Source: Iningainema tapete BLCC-T55 (GTDB taxonomy: Bacteria; Cyanobacteriota; Cyanobacteriia; Cyanobacteriales; Nostocaceae). From it: a stretch of DNA of 64,000 nucleotides. The notes below the pieces were generated by a model that saw nothing but the letters and a program-made list of their open reading frames with translations, had not been told where the DNA came from and did not search any database. Both the position numbers and the translations under genes were made by a program. Positions 14,955 to 23,779 of the stretch are shown piece after piece. Positions within the stretch are counted from its first letter, which is position 1, and every line of letters starts with the position of its first letter. Location of the stretch: positions 1 to 64,000 of the forward strand of contig NZ_JACXAE010000046.1 in assembly GCF_014698965.1 (NCBI RefSeq), written 5' to 3'.

Positions 14955-17366
14955 ATGTCTGGTAGATTTGAACAAATCACCCAAGTGAATACTCCTGTTG
15001 TGGAGTTGAATAACCAAGGTCAAATTATAAGGCTTGAACTGGAAAAAGATGAACATCGATTAGGACGCGATCGCAACTGGGCAGATTTAGAAGTACCAGA
15101 TACAGGCTGGGAAGTCTTGTCGAGAAAACAGGCAATTTTCCACCTCGAGGGTAAAAACTACCGAATTTATGATGGAGACGGTTTAAAACCCAGCAGCAAT
15201 GGCATATTTATTAATCACACTCGGATCGATTTCTCTCTCGGCTACCTGTTGCAAAATGGTGTGCAACTGGAAATTGGACATGGAAATAACCGAATTTTAT
15301 TAACATATATATATTCTGCCATAGCGGAACACTTGGTGATCCCCAGTAAGCGCCGTCTGGATTTGAAAAGTTTAAAGGAATGGCCTGTACAATTAGGACG
15401 TGCGCCGTTTGCAAATAAATATTCTTCAATGCAGTTGGATGCACCTACGGTTTCTCGCTTGCACGCTACCATATATCCTGATAGTAAGGGTCATATTCTC
15501 CAAGACTTAAGTACAAATGGTACTTTTGTCAATGGCAAACGCATTTCCCATCGCGTGCATCTTTTGGATGGTGATACAATACAACTTGGTCCATTTAGTC
15601 TATTGTATCGTCAGGATTATTTAGAATTATTTGATACTGGTAGTCGCATTCGTCTTGATGTCGATCAATTGGTACGAAAGGTAAAAGACAATTCGGGACG
15701 GGAAAAAGTTATCCTGAATGATGTGTCTTTAGTAATTGAACCTGGACAATTCGTGGCTTTAGTGGGTGGTAGCGGTGCAGGTAAGTCTACTTTGATGAAG
15801 TCTTTGTTAGGAATTGAACCAGTAACTTCTGGCATGGTGTACCTGAATGGAGATAATTTGCGGCAAAACTGGGCAATGTATCGATCGCAAATTGGTTATG
15901 TTCCTCAAGATGATATTGTACATCCAGATTTGACTGTGGAGGAAGTTTTGGCTTATGCTTGCAAACTGCGACTGCCACCAGATACCAATGTCAAGCAGGT
16001 AGTGGAAACTACTCTCGATTTAATTAAGCTAAGTCATGTCAGAAATAACTTTATTCGTAATCTTAGTGGTGGACAACGCAAACGTGTCAGTATTGGTGTA
16101 GAGTTACTAGCAGACCCTAAGCTGTTCTTTTTGGATGAGCCTACTTCTGGACTCGATCCTGGTTTGGATAAAGAGATGATGCGGTTGCTTAAAGAGTTAG
16201 CCGCTCAAGGACGAACAGTGGTGTTAGTTACCCATGCTACAGCAAATATAGAGGTGTGCGATCGCATTACTTTTATGGGTAGAGGTGGTAAACTTTGTTA
16301 CTATGGCCCACCCTTGCAAGCGTTACAATTTTTTGAAATGCCTGCTGCTGACTTAAAGTACTTCTCAGATATATATATTAAATTAGATGGTGCCACACCA
16401 GAAGTGGTGCGAGAGACAATTGACCATTGGTCGCAGAAATATTTACAATCAGCAGAGTGTGAGAAGTATGTAAAATCACTATTACAAACTGGTAAAAATA
16501 AAAACACAAAAATTGATGCTCGTGTTCATACAGGAATATCTCCGCTCAAACAACTGTGGTTGCTAAGTCAAAGATATCTTCAGTTAGTGCTACGCGATCG
16601 CGCTAGTTTGATATTCTTATTATTATCGGGACCAATTGCGATCGTACTCACAGCCGGAATTTTACGCAACAAAACTCCCTTTCTTAGACTTAACCCGCCA
16701 GAATTAAGCCAAGCACCTTTAGCGCTCAAAGTTCTATTTATTTTTACTTGTATCGCAATTTGGATTGGACTTTCTAGTTCGGTTCGTGAAATTGTCAAAG
16801 AATCAGCTATTTATGCTAGAGAAAGATTGATTAATTTGGGTTTATTTCCTTATTTAGGATCTAAAGTTCTGATTCGCTCTGGCTTAGCTGTTATTCAAAC
16901 TCTATTAATTATTGTCACTATATTAATAGGTTTCAAATCTCCCAATTACAATCTTCTACCTTGGTTCTTAGGCTTAGGAATTACTAACTTTTTAACACTT
17001 TTAGCTAGTATTAGCTTAAGTTTAATGATTTCTAGCTTTGTTAAGAATGAGAATGAAGCAAATAGTCTTTTACCCTTAATCATGATTCCTCAAATCATTT
17101 TATCAGGGGTACTATTTGAATTGAAAGGATTAGCTGCTAAAATTGGGTGGTTAACAATTAGTCGTTGGTCGATGGGAGCTTATGGCAGCTTAGTTAATGT
17201 TAATAAAATGATTCCTGCTAATACTCCAGAGGAGATTATTAAAGCTTCTTCTGTATATGATGCAACTTGGAAAAATCTGGGTTTAAATTGGGGAATTCTC
17301 GGTTTGCACACCTTAATTTGCTTAGCTGTGGCGTTGTGGATGCAAAAGCGTAAGGATGTGGTATAG
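14955..17366 (+). CDS. FHA-FHA-ABC transporter (ABCG-type exporter, Rv1747-like architecture)
   Basis: An 803-residue fusion. FHA domain 1 (about 30-110) keeps GR (37-38) but has SRKQ (56-59) where phosphothreonine-binding FHA domains have S-x-x-H. FHA domain 2 (about 145-215) is complete: LGR, SRLH (167-170) and STNGTFVNG. Then an ATP-binding domain: Walker A GGSGAGKST (271-279), signature LSGGQRKRVSIG, Walker B LFFLDEPTSGLD. The last 270 residues hold six hydrophobic helices of an ABC-2/ABCG membrane domain. The order matches mycobacterial Rv1747, an exporter regulated by kinase PknF. A Ser/Thr kinase lies two genes away. Exported substrate unknown. Confidence 0.88.
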   Translation: MSGRFEQITQVNTPVVELNNQGQIIRLELEKDEHRLGRDRNWADLEVPDTGWEVLSRKQAIFHLEGKNYRIYDGDGLKPSSNGIFINHTRIDFSLGYLLQNGVQLEIGHGNNRILLTYIYSAIAEHLVIPSKRRLDLKSLKEWPVQLGRAPFANKYSSMQLDAPTVSRLHATIYPDSKGHILQDLSTNGTFVNGKRISHRVHLLDGDTIQLGPFSLLYRQDYLELFDTGSRIRLDVDQLVRKVKDNSGREKVILNDVSLVIEPGQFVALVGGSGAGKSTLMKSLLGIEPVTSGMVYLNGDNLRQNWAMYRSQIGYVPQDDIVHPDLTVEEVLAYACKLRLPPDTNVKQVVETTLDLIKLSHVRNNFIRNLSGGQRKRVSIGVELLADPKLFFLDEPTSGLDPGLDKEMMRLLKELAAQGRTVVLVTHATANIEVCDRITFMGRGGKLCYYGPPLQALQFFEMPAADLKYFSDIYIKLDGATPEVVRETIDHWSQKYLQSAECEKYVKSLLQTGKNKNTKIDARVHTGISPLKQLWLLSQRYLQLVLRDRASLIFLLLSGPIAIVLTAGILRNKTPFLRLNPPELSQAPLALKVLFIFTCIAIWIGLSSSVREIVKESAIYARERLINLGLFPYLGSKVLIRSGLAVIQTLLIIVTILIGFKSPNYNLLPWFLGLGITNFLTLLASISLSLMISSFVKNENEANSLLPLIMIPQIILSGVLFELKGLAAKIGWLTISRWSMGAYGSLVNVNKMIPANTPEEIIKASSVYDATWKNLGLNWGILGLHTLICLAVALWMQKRKDVV

Positions 17367-17385
17367 AGATGTACTATGGTACGTC

Positions 17386-17592
17386 CTAGATAGCATCGGC
17401 ATCGCTGTAATCGGCAAAAAATTGCTCAGCAGCAAGGTGACGCCAAGCGGCTTCCTCTTCAGTATCTGTAGGCTCATTCACCAAAATGATCACTCTTGCT
17501 TGTTGATTACCGAGCAAGTGTTTCAAAAGCGATTCAGGTAATTCGAGTCTTCCTTCCTGTGTGACTTTAGCTGGAAATTCATATGCTTTCAT
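17386..17592 (-). CDS. Small antitoxin-like protein
   Basis: A 68-residue protein: MKAYEFPAKVTQEGRLELPE is an AbrB/VapB-like beta-hairpin start, followed by RVIILVNEPTDTEEEAAWRHL and an acidic tail. Conserved small proteins of this form are common in cyanobacteria and are often annotated as antitoxins or plasmid-stabilisation partners. No toxin follows on the same strand: the next gene is convergent (the exporter ends at 17366). It is therefore an orphan. Confidence 0.6.
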   Translation of the reverse strand: MKAYEFPAKVTQEGRLELPESLLKHLLGNQQARVIILVNEPTDTEEEAAWRHLAAEQFFADYSDADAI

Positions 17593-17769
17593 AATGAATG
17601 CCGTTTACCTAACAGTTACCATTTCTTAATCATTATAGCAACAGAGGCATCTACGGGAAATTTAGTCATTACACAGTCAACCCGAATTGTACTGTTGTGT
17701 TAAACGACGCGACACTCAAATTGGCATCACTCAGGTCAAGCAAGTGCGATCGCGTCACTTACTCTTAAT

Positions 17770-18405
17770 CTAATGCAATCGCTGCTTAAATTCCCTCTTT
17801 GCTTGAACATGATCTGAAATTAAGGTGCATTCTTCCAATAAAGATATGTTTAGTTCTGGTAAGAACTCACTTGAGGTAATTTCTTCATATCCATGAGTTT
17901 CTAAAAATTCTGATGGTGTTTCCTCTCGCAAATGATAAAGTCTAAGTCGATTGGTTTCCCAAAACCAAACTTCAGTAACACCTAAGCGTCGGTAAATAGC
18001 AAGTTTGTCAATGCTGCCACTAGTAATAATTACTTCTATAGCCAAGTCCGGGATATCTTTTTCCGCTCCGATGCTATAGCATTCGTCAGGTTCAGCACCA
18101 GCTAATTTAAGTTGTTTTTTTACAGTAGGGCTACCCATAGGAGTGTATTGAAATCCTTTCTCATCAAGATAGGTTTCTACTAGGGCTGCCAAACGTTTTT
18201 TAAGTTTTTCATGCCTGAAAGATGGCGACACAATTTCTAATACTCCATCTAAATAGTTAATACGGTAATGAGAATTATCCTCTAGTTTGGCTAACAAAGC
18301 TTCATAATGCAGCCAGCTTACTCCAGTTTTTGTATGTATTTCTTCCGGATCGTCTGCATCAGCCAGTTCTGGTTGATCGATCAGTTCCTTAAAACTACTA
18401 ACCAT
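17770..18405 (-). CDS. Uma2 family (DUF820) restriction-endonuclease-fold protein
   Basis: A 211-residue Uma2/DUF820 protein. The PD-(D/E)XK core lies at about 125-165: PDLAIEVIITSGSIDKLAIYRRLGVTEVW contains the PD and E residues, and DKLAIYRRLGVTEVWFWE is the family hallmark. The N-terminus has SWLHYEALLAKLEDNSHYRINYLDG and a SPSFRHEKLKKRL helix. These proteins are greatly expanded in multicellular cyanobacteria; nuclease activity is inferred by fold and the biological role is unknown. In many members the residue after EVI is E; here it reads EVIITSGS. Confidence 0.85.
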   Translation of the reverse strand: MVSSFKELIDQPELADADDPEEIHTKTGVSWLHYEALLAKLEDNSHYRINYLDGVLEIVSPSFRHEKLKKRLAALVETYLDEKGFQYTPMGSPTVKKQLKLAGAEPDECYSIGAEKDIPDLAIEVIITSGSIDKLAIYRRLGVTEVWFWETNRLRLYHLREETPSEFLETHGYEEITSSEFLPELNISLLEECTLISDHVQAKREFKQRLH

Positions 18406-18651
18406 TGTTTTGTGTTCCTCGCTGTTGTAGGTGTTGCCATGCGCTCAATTTGTGTTCGCCATTCAATGCGATCAGCGTTTACCTCGGTTGTTAATCGCTC
18501 AAAGTTTTGCTAATGAATTGTCAATACCATAATAACTAGTGATCGCCCCTTAGTTAGTCATACAGGTGGAACGGGTACAAGGATATTTCACTGACATTGG
18601 CGCAGATTGGCTTCGGGAGAGATGTTCTACCTGTGGGTACACGGTGAAGAT

Positions 18652-18678
18652 CCCCCCAACCCCCCTTAAAAAGGGGGG
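18652..18678. repeat. C-rich/G-rich hairpin repeat, copy 1
   Basis: CCCCCCAACCCCCCTT then AAAAAGGGGGG: a hairpin of six G-C pairs with an A/T loop. Similar elements occur at 49685-49742 and 60552-60580. Common intergenic repeat in cyanobacteria. Confidence 0.6.
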
Positions 18679-18745
18679 TATCCTTTTTAAGGTGGTTCCA
18701 TCGTTAAAGCTAGGTATTGCTCAAATGTTTACTAAATACACAAAA

Positions 18746-18796
18746 AGTCCTCTTTAGAGGACTTAAGCTATTAGCTATAGGTTTCTAACCTATGGC
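18746..18796 (+). repeat. Double-hairpin repeat, copy 2
   Basis: First hairpin AGTCCTCTTTAGAGGACT (18746-18763), linker TAAGCTATTAG, second hairpin CTATAGGTTTCTAACCTATGG. Same architecture as 1202-1252 and the complement of 62392-62442, with compensated stem changes. It lies just downstream of the end of radA. Confidence 0.6.
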
Positions 18797-18820
18797 GATT
18801 AGTGATGGCGTTTGTCGAAT

Positions 18821-20350
18821 CTACTCCTCCTCCTCGTCTGGTTCTAAGTCGGCATCGGATAGACTTTGTGGTGGAATGGCGGCAATAATTGCATCGATTA
18901 CCTTGGCAACCTGTACTATTTCGATATCCAGACTGGGGAATTTTTGCCCTTTAGGTACGATCGCACGTTTAAATCCTAGTTTTGCTGCTTCTTTCAACCG
19001 TAGTTCCATTTGCGACACTGAACGCACTTGTCCCCCTAACCCAACTTCCCCAATTAACACTGTACCAGGATCGACAATGCGATCGCGGAAACTCGCCACT
19101 ACTGCAATTGCTACTCCTAAATCTACCGCTGGTTCCTCTACATTCAACCCTCCGGCAGATGCAACGTAGGAATCTAACTTCGACATGGGAATTCCTACTC
19201 GTTTTTCTAATACTGCCAGAATTTGCACTAATCTGTTATAATCTATACCAGTTGTCGAACGACGCGGTGAGGAGTAGCTGGTGGGACTTACTAAAGCCTG
19301 CAATTCAACAACAATTGGGCGTGTACCTTCACAAGCTACGACAATCGCAGTACCAGGAGCCGGCTCATCACGATTGCCAAGAAATAGCTCTGAGGGGTTG
19401 GGGACTTCTCGCAGTCCGTTATCCACCATTTCAAAGATACCAATTTCGTGAGTTGCGCCAAAACGGTTTTTCACTGTCCGTAATAACCGATGAGAGGCAA
19501 AGCGATCGCCTTCAAAATATAACACTGTATCAACTAAGTGTTCTAAAACTTTTGGTCCAGCGATCGCACCTTCTTTAGTCACATGTCCCACAATCAACAT
19601 TGTGATGTCCTCGTGCTTTGCCACCTTCATCAAAGCCGCCGTACATTCACGTACCTGTGCCACTGAACCTGGAGCTGAAGTTAGTGCCGGAAAGAACACA
19701 GTCTGAATACTGTCAATTACTGCTACATTCGGCTTCAGCGAGTCCACTTCTCGCAAAATTTCTTCTAAATCTGTCTCTGGCAACACATACAAATCTGCAC
19801 CTGCACCACTTAATACTTCTGTTACTACTGGTTTAGGAGTATTCTCTGTACCATTGTCTTCGCCCACAACACTGAGATCTTTTCCCACCCCCAAGCGCAA
19901 AGCTCTTAATTTCACCTGTTGTCCAGATTCTTCCCCAGAAACATAGAGGATGCGGTATCTTTGTGCTAATCGATTTGATACTTGCAGCAGTAGCGTAGAT
20001 TTACCAATGCCGGGATCGCCACCAATTAGTACCATTGAACCAGGAACAACTCCACCGCCCAGAACTCGATCTAGTTCTCCATAACCAGACTCCCACCGAG
20101 TTACTTGGCGATCGCTTATTTGTTCAAAAGTCAAGGAAGCGCGTGGTTTGGCTGGTTTGTTGGCAGGCTTGTTATTCCCCTGCTGCTGCCAACCACTTAC
20201 TCCTCCTCTACTCGGTACATCTGTTGATGAGGTGATAGAAATCTGCTCTTCCAGAGAATTGTATGTGCCGCAAGCCGGACATTTACCAAACCATTGGGGA
20301 GATTCAGATCCACATTCGTTACAAACGTAATAGGTTTTTGGCTTTGCCAT
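18821..20350 (-). CDS. radA: DNA repair protein RadA/Sms
   Basis: A 509-residue RadA. N-terminal C4 zinc finger (CNECG ... CPACG, about 9-28), a RecA-like ATPase with Walker A GGDPGIGKSTLLLQ (about 108), the RadA-specific KNRFG motif in TVKNRFGATHEIG, and a C-terminal Lon-protease-like domain (about 340-490, with SAGGLNVEEPAVDLGVAIAV). RadA is a helicase that drives branch migration during recombinational repair. It is somewhat longer than E. coli RadA because of a Ser/Pro/Lys-rich linker after the zinc finger and an acidic tail (DADLEPDEEEE). Housekeeping gene. Confidence 0.96.
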   Translation of the reverse strand: MAKPKTYYVCNECGSESPQWFGKCPACGTYNSLEEQISITSSTDVPSRGGVSGWQQQGNNKPANKPAKPRASLTFEQISDRQVTRWESGYGELDRVLGGGVVPGSMVLIGGDPGIGKSTLLLQVSNRLAQRYRILYVSGEESGQQVKLRALRLGVGKDLSVVGEDNGTENTPKPVVTEVLSGAGADLYVLPETDLEEILREVDSLKPNVAVIDSIQTVFFPALTSAPGSVAQVRECTAALMKVAKHEDITMLIVGHVTKEGAIAGPKVLEHLVDTVLYFEGDRFASHRLLRTVKNRFGATHEIGIFEMVDNGLREVPNPSELFLGNRDEPAPGTAIVVACEGTRPIVVELQALVSPTSYSSPRRSTTGIDYNRLVQILAVLEKRVGIPMSKLDSYVASAGGLNVEEPAVDLGVAIAVVASFRDRIVDPGTVLIGEVGLGGQVRSVSQMELRLKEAAKLGFKRAIVPKGQKFPSLDIEIVQVAKVIDAIIAAIPPQSLSDADLEPDEEEE

Positions 20351-20522
20351 TCTTAAATCTTATTAAATAATCTTAATTTTTTCTTAATTCAAACAGCGAA
20401 CAGTGAAATCCAACAATGCTTGTAGATGCAGGCTTTTCCCAATCGAAATGTGGGATGATATCTTAATAATATGGTATGAAAAATTAATCATGTAAATTTT
20501 TAGTTAAGGAGCGTTGAGAAAC

Positions 20523-21251
20523 TTGGAGAGTCATAAAGAAAAAATTCTGGTAGTGGATGATGAAGCCAGCATTCGACGGATATTAGAAACGCGCCTTTCC
20601 ATGATTGGCTATGATGTAGTAACAGCTGGTGATGGCGAGGAAGCTTTGGACACTTTTCGCAAAGCCGATCCTGATTTAGTAGTTTTGGATGTAATGATGC
20701 CAAAGCTAGATGGCTACGGTGTGTGCCAAGAATTACGCAAGGAATCAGATGTCCCTATTATTATGCTAACAGCTTTGGGAGATGTCGCTGACCGCATCAC
20801 CGGGTTGGAATTGGGTGCTGATGACTACGTAGTTAAACCATTTTCGCCTAAAGAGCTAGAAGCCCGCATTCGCTCAGTGCTGCGAAGGGTAGACAAAACA
20901 GGTGCTTCTGGGATTCCTAGTTCTGGAGTAATCCATGTTGGTAATATTAGAATCGATACCAACAAGCGACAAGTTTACAAAGGCGATGAGCGTATCCGGT
21001 TGACAGGCATGGAGTTTAGCTTGTTAGAGTTGTTAGTCAGCCGCTCTGGAGAAGCTTTTTCTCGTTCAGAAATTTTACAAGAAGTATGGGGATATACACC
21101 AGAACGTCATGTAGACACCCGTGTGGTAGACGTGCATATCTCTCGTTTGCGAGCTAAGTTAGAAGATGATCCCAGTAACCCTGAGTTAATTCTCACTGCA
21201 CGCGGTACGGGTTATCTATTCCAACGGATTATTGAACCAGGGGAAGAGTGA
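20523..21251 (+). CDS. rpaB: OmpR-type response regulator RpaB
   Basis: About 242 residues. Receiver domain (about 8-120) with KILVVDDEASIRRILETRLS, phospho-acceptor in LVVLDVMMPKLDG and the conserved K in DDYVVKPFSPKELEAR; C-terminal winged helix of OmpR type ending HVDTRVVDVHISRLRAKLED and TARGTGYLFQRI. This sequence is nearly invariant in cyanobacteria as RpaB, an essential regulator of photosystem genes, high-light response and clock output, partnered with histidine kinase NblS. A TTG at 20523 (giving MESHKEKILVV) fits RpaB N-termini; an in-frame TTG at 20514 is an alternative but sits too close to the AAGGAG at 20506-20511. Confidence 0.92.
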   Translation: MESHKEKILVVDDEASIRRILETRLSMIGYDVVTAGDGEEALDTFRKADPDLVVLDVMMPKLDGYGVCQELRKESDVPIIMLTALGDVADRITGLELGADDYVVKPFSPKELEARIRSVLRRVDKTGASGIPSSGVIHVGNIRIDTNKRQVYKGDERIRLTGMEFSLLELLVSRSGEAFSRSEILQEVWGYTPERHVDTRVVDVHISRLRAKLEDDPSNPELILTARGTGYLFQRIIEPGEE

Positions 21252-21256
21252 GGAGA

Positions 21257-21279
21257 AGTAAAAAGTAAAAAGTAAAAAG
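21257..21279. repeat. Heptamer tandem repeat (AGTAAAA)
   Basis: Three near-perfect copies of AGTAAAA directly after the rpaB stop codon. Short tandem heptamer arrays (STRRs) are characteristic of heterocystous cyanobacteria. Confidence 0.6.
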
Positions 21280-21327
21280 AAAGACAATTATTTTGTTACC
21301 TTTTAACTTGTGATGATGCTGCCTCCT

Positions 21328-21356
21328 GTACAGACGCTCCGCCGGAGCGTCTGTAC
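21328..21356. repeat. GTAGAGACG palindrome family, copy 2
   Basis: GTACAGACGCTCC-GCC-GGAGCGTCTGTAC, a near-perfect hairpin between rpaB and the CCB gene. Both arms have changed together (GTACAGACG/CGTCTGTAC) relative to copy 1. Confidence 0.6.
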
Positions 21357-21375
21357 GACTGACTAAATTTATCAT

Positions 21376-22035
21376 ATGGCTAAACCCGATCCGAATCGAA
21401 TTTTGCGGCGTCTACCTATTGTCGTGGGTGGGTTAGGCGCTGTACTTTTGCTGGTTAATCGTATTCTCACACCAGAACTGACTTCTTCTCAAGCGCGTGC
21501 TGATGCTCTGGGTGTAATTTTAAGTGCAATCTTGATTTTGACCGGGTTAATCTGGCAACAAGTACAACCGCGATCGCCTGATGCTGTAGAGTTAATTGGA
21601 GAAGAAGGTTTTGTACTTGCTCCTGATTTAAGCCAAGCCGTCAAAATCGAACTAGCTTGGGCATCTCATTTATTATTAACCAATACAGTCACACGCTCAG
21701 TTGTAGTTTTTGCTCAAGGTAAAGTTTTGTTACGGCGCGGCATTTTGGGAACTAAATCAGAAGTTTTACCAGGACCAATTTTAAACCGAGTGTTGGAAAA
21801 ACAAAAGCCAGTGTATCTGGTTGATTTGAAAGTTTATCCAGGCAGGATTGAATTTGATTATTTGCCAGAAAATACTCAAGGTGTAATTTGTCAACCGATT
21901 GGCAACCAAGGCGTCCTAATTTTGGGCGCTAATGCTCCACGCAGTTATACTAAACAAGATGAAAATTGGATTGCAGGCATTGCAGATAAATTAGCTGTTA
22001 CTTTAAATGAGGGGATAATTAACAAAGATAAATAA
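21376..22035 (+). CDS. Cofactor assembly of complex C subunit B (CCB2/CCB4-like, DUF2930)
   Basis: A 219-residue membrane protein with two N-terminal hydrophobic helices (about 12-30 and 42-62) and a soluble domain carrying VELIGEEGFVL, AWASHLLLTNTVTRSVVVF and the tail YTKQDENWIAGIADKLA. This is the DUF2930 family, homologous to plastid CCB2/CCB4, needed to attach heme ci to cytochrome b6 of the b6f complex. It forms a probable two-gene unit with the DUF456 gene nine bases downstream. Assignment is by family pattern; function is by homology to chloroplast proteins. Confidence 0.82.
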   Translation: MAKPDPNRILRRLPIVVGGLGAVLLLVNRILTPELTSSQARADALGVILSAILILTGLIWQQVQPRSPDAVELIGEEGFVLAPDLSQAVKIELAWASHLLLTNTVTRSVVVFAQGKVLLRRGILGTKSEVLPGPILNRVLEKQKPVYLVDLKVYPGRIEFDYLPENTQGVICQPIGNQGVLILGANAPRSYTKQDENWIAGIADKLAVTLNEGIINKDK

Positions 22036-22044
22036 CAAAATTCT

Positions 22045-22578
22045 ATGCAAAATACTTATTGGCAAATTATTTACTGGTTACTAGTCGTCGTGATGGCTGT
22101 CGGTGTAGTCGGCGCGATGGTTCCCGTACTTCCAGGATCTAGTTTAATTTTAGCTGCAGTTATAATATGGGGAGTTATTAGTGGTTCCTTTACGGCAGTA
22201 AAAATACCACTAATTGTAACAGTTGTAGTTTTGCTTCTTAGTCTTGGTGTTGATTTCTTAGCTGGCTACTTGGGAGCAAAAAAAGCAGGTGCTAGCCAGT
22301 GGGGACAAATTGGCGCAATTGTGGGATTGATTGTAGGGTTTTTGGGATTATTGCCAACTTTACCATTTGGTGGTCCTTTATTGGGAATATTGTTAGGACC
22401 ACTTCTTGGGGCAATTATTGGTGAGTACCTTTTTCGACGAGATTGGCAGCAAGCTGTTAAGGCTGGTTTAGGAATTATCTTCGGTACGTTGGTAGGCAAT
22501 TTGATTCAAGGGTTGTTAGCACTCGGTGCAGTTGTGGTTTTTCTTGTCACAACTTGGACTCAAGTTTATGGTGGTTAA
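22045..22578 (+). CDS. DUF456 membrane protein
   Basis: A 177-residue, glycine-rich integral membrane protein with about five hydrophobic helices. The DUF456 pattern is visible: VGVVGAMVPVLPGSSLILAA near the N-terminus, and GQIGAIVGLIVGFLG then GPLLGAIIGEYLFRRDWQQAVKAG later. Function unknown; the glycine-zipper segments suggest helix packing or a channel-like fold. It starts nine bases after the CCB-type gene, so the two are probably co-transcribed. Confidence 0.8.
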   Translation: MQNTYWQIIYWLLVVVMAVGVVGAMVPVLPGSSLILAAVIIWGVISGSFTAVKIPLIVTVVVLLLSLGVDFLAGYLGAKKAGASQWGQIGAIVGLIVGFLGLLPTLPFGGPLLGILLGPLLGAIIGEYLFRRDWQQAVKAGLGIIFGTLVGNLIQGLLALGAVVVFLVTTWTQVYGG

Positions 22579-22594
22579 TTTACCAACAAAGAAC

Positions 22595-22622
22595 GTAGGG
22601 GCACGGCATTGCCGTGTCCCTA
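22595..22622. repeat. GTAGGGGCAC palindrome, copy 1
   Basis: GTAGGGGCACGGCA paired with TGCCGTGTCCCTAT. A related palindrome is at 27877-27905. Placed between convergent genes; possible bidirectional terminator. Confidence 0.55.
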
Positions 22623-22649
22623 TATATGTGTCTAGTTAAAGCAATTTCC

Positions 22650-23435
22650 TTAACCTGCGCTGATAAATTTTTTACCTCGGCGCAAGCCAAACACTCCTAC
22701 CACAGCTAAAGCACCTAAGCTCATAACAGTTCCCGGTTCAGGTACAGTTGCGCCTACTGTTAGCCCTGACAACCTGACACCATCTCCAGTTTGTTTAAAT
22801 ATACTATCAGGACCGGGCTTACCCATTTGAACTACGAAAGAACTGACGTTTTTCAATGTTAACGATTGAATGTTACTGTCAGGTCCTGCAGCAAGTAGCT
22901 GTTGAACTGGAGTTCCATTCACTTCTAAAATACCAGTACCACCATCTTCCACATCAAAGAAGTCTATTTTCACTTCGGAAAATATGTTACCTAATTCAAA
23001 CTTAAACCGACCAATTTCCAACTGACTACCTTCTGCTGGAGTACTATTTCCTGTTGGAGCAGAATTAGCTGTTGCCGCTTGATAAGCTACAGGGCGATAC
23101 CAGAATTGATTAGAAGCTGTGTTAGTTCCTGCATCCTGTTGACCAAATTTAATTCCAAAACCCCAATCATTTGCCGTAGCACTTTTATCAACAAATAAAC
23201 GCGAGAGTCCATACTGTGGTCCTTTACTATCAAAGTCGTAGCCCAGACTTGTCACTTTGAAACCCATATCTTTCTCTACATCTATACAAGTGCTGGCGAC
23301 ACATGACACGTTGGTGAGTTTAACTTCACCTTCTTGTTGAGGAATCAGAGAAGCAGCATGAGCAGCAGGCATAACCGCTAAACCTAAACCCATTGTGCTG
23401 AAAATTGTTGCCACTACAACTTTAATATTTCGCAT
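22650..23435 (-). CDS. PEP-CTERM sorting domain protein (secreted)
   Basis: A 261-residue protein with a signal peptide (about 1-28, ending PAAHAAS) and a C-terminal PEP-CTERM sorting signal: VPEPGTVMSLGALAVVGVFG followed by LRRGKKF. Such proteins are cleaved and processed by an exosortase, leaving them on the cell surface or in the extracellular matrix. The body is beta-rich with two cysteines (CVASTC) near residue 47 and no recognised catalytic motif. No exosortase gene is in the window. Confidence 0.82.
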   Translation of the reverse strand: MRNIKVVVATIFSTMGLGLAVMPAAHAASLIPQQEGEVKLTNVSCVASTCIDVEKDMGFKVTSLGYDFDSKGPQYGLSRLFVDKSATANDWGFGIKFGQQDAGTNTASNQFWYRPVAYQAATANSAPTGNSTPAEGSQLEIGRFKFELGNIFSEVKIDFFDVEDGGTGILEVNGTPVQQLLAAGPDSNIQSLTLKNVSSFVVQMGKPGPDSIFKQTGDGVRLSGLTVGATVPEPGTVMSLGALAVVGVFGLRRGKKFISAG

Positions 23436-23779
23436 AAGATCTCGCTTTCTAACAATTTTTTATTTTTTAGGAGGCAGTATTCACAAGTTGTTGCGTGCTT
23501 TTTGCCTCTGAAACTAATTTATTTCGATTTTTTCTATTCTGGTAGTTAGAAAGTCCAAATTAATACAATCTTTACTGTGAAATAAAGTTTTTTATTTTAC
23601 TTAAGTAGATAACTAATAAATAAGTAAGTTTACAACTTGAGATTTATTGAATAAGTTTAAAATTAAAAACTAAATTAAGTAAAAACCGCAAGCTCCCCGA
23701 CAACTTTTACGAAATCGGGGAGCTATCTTGAGGATCTATGAAAAATTAACCAGTAATTTCTCCTGTTTCCTGTCTCCTT
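23436..23779. other. AT-rich gap with a conserved-loop hairpin
   Basis: A 344-bp AT-rich region with no coding potential. The only clear element is the hairpin at 23691-23724. The left part, next to the PEP-CTERM gene start, should contain that gene's promoter; AGGAGG at 23470-23475 is too distant to be its ribosome binding site. Confidence 0.35.
23691..23724. repeat. CCGACAACTTTTACGAA hairpin, copy 1
   Basis: AGCTCCCCGA - CAACTTTTACGAAA - TCGGGGAGCT. The loop is almost identical to that of the element at 39192-39225 (read on the minus strand) while the stem ends differ in a compensated way (AGCTCC versus AGATAC). Confidence 0.6.

Larger units (their letters stand above)
18406..18820. other. 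Intergenic region with remnants and repeats
   Basis: Directly upstream of the Uma2 start, the minus strand (about 18400-18510) encodes a coding-like peptide NFERLTTEVNADRIEWRTQI without an upstream start, suggesting a decayed small gene. Further along lie a C-rich hairpin (18652-18678) and a copy of the double-hairpin repeat (18746-18796). No intact gene is visible. Confidence 0.4.

Noticed and set aside
18566-18757. 63-codon open frame in the gap upstream of the radA end
   Set aside because: It runs through the C-rich hairpin repeat (PPTPLKKGG is the translation of that repeat) and has no recognisable domain.
18982-19578. 198-codon open frame opposite radA
   Set aside because: Antisense of radA, Leu/Gln rich without any motif.
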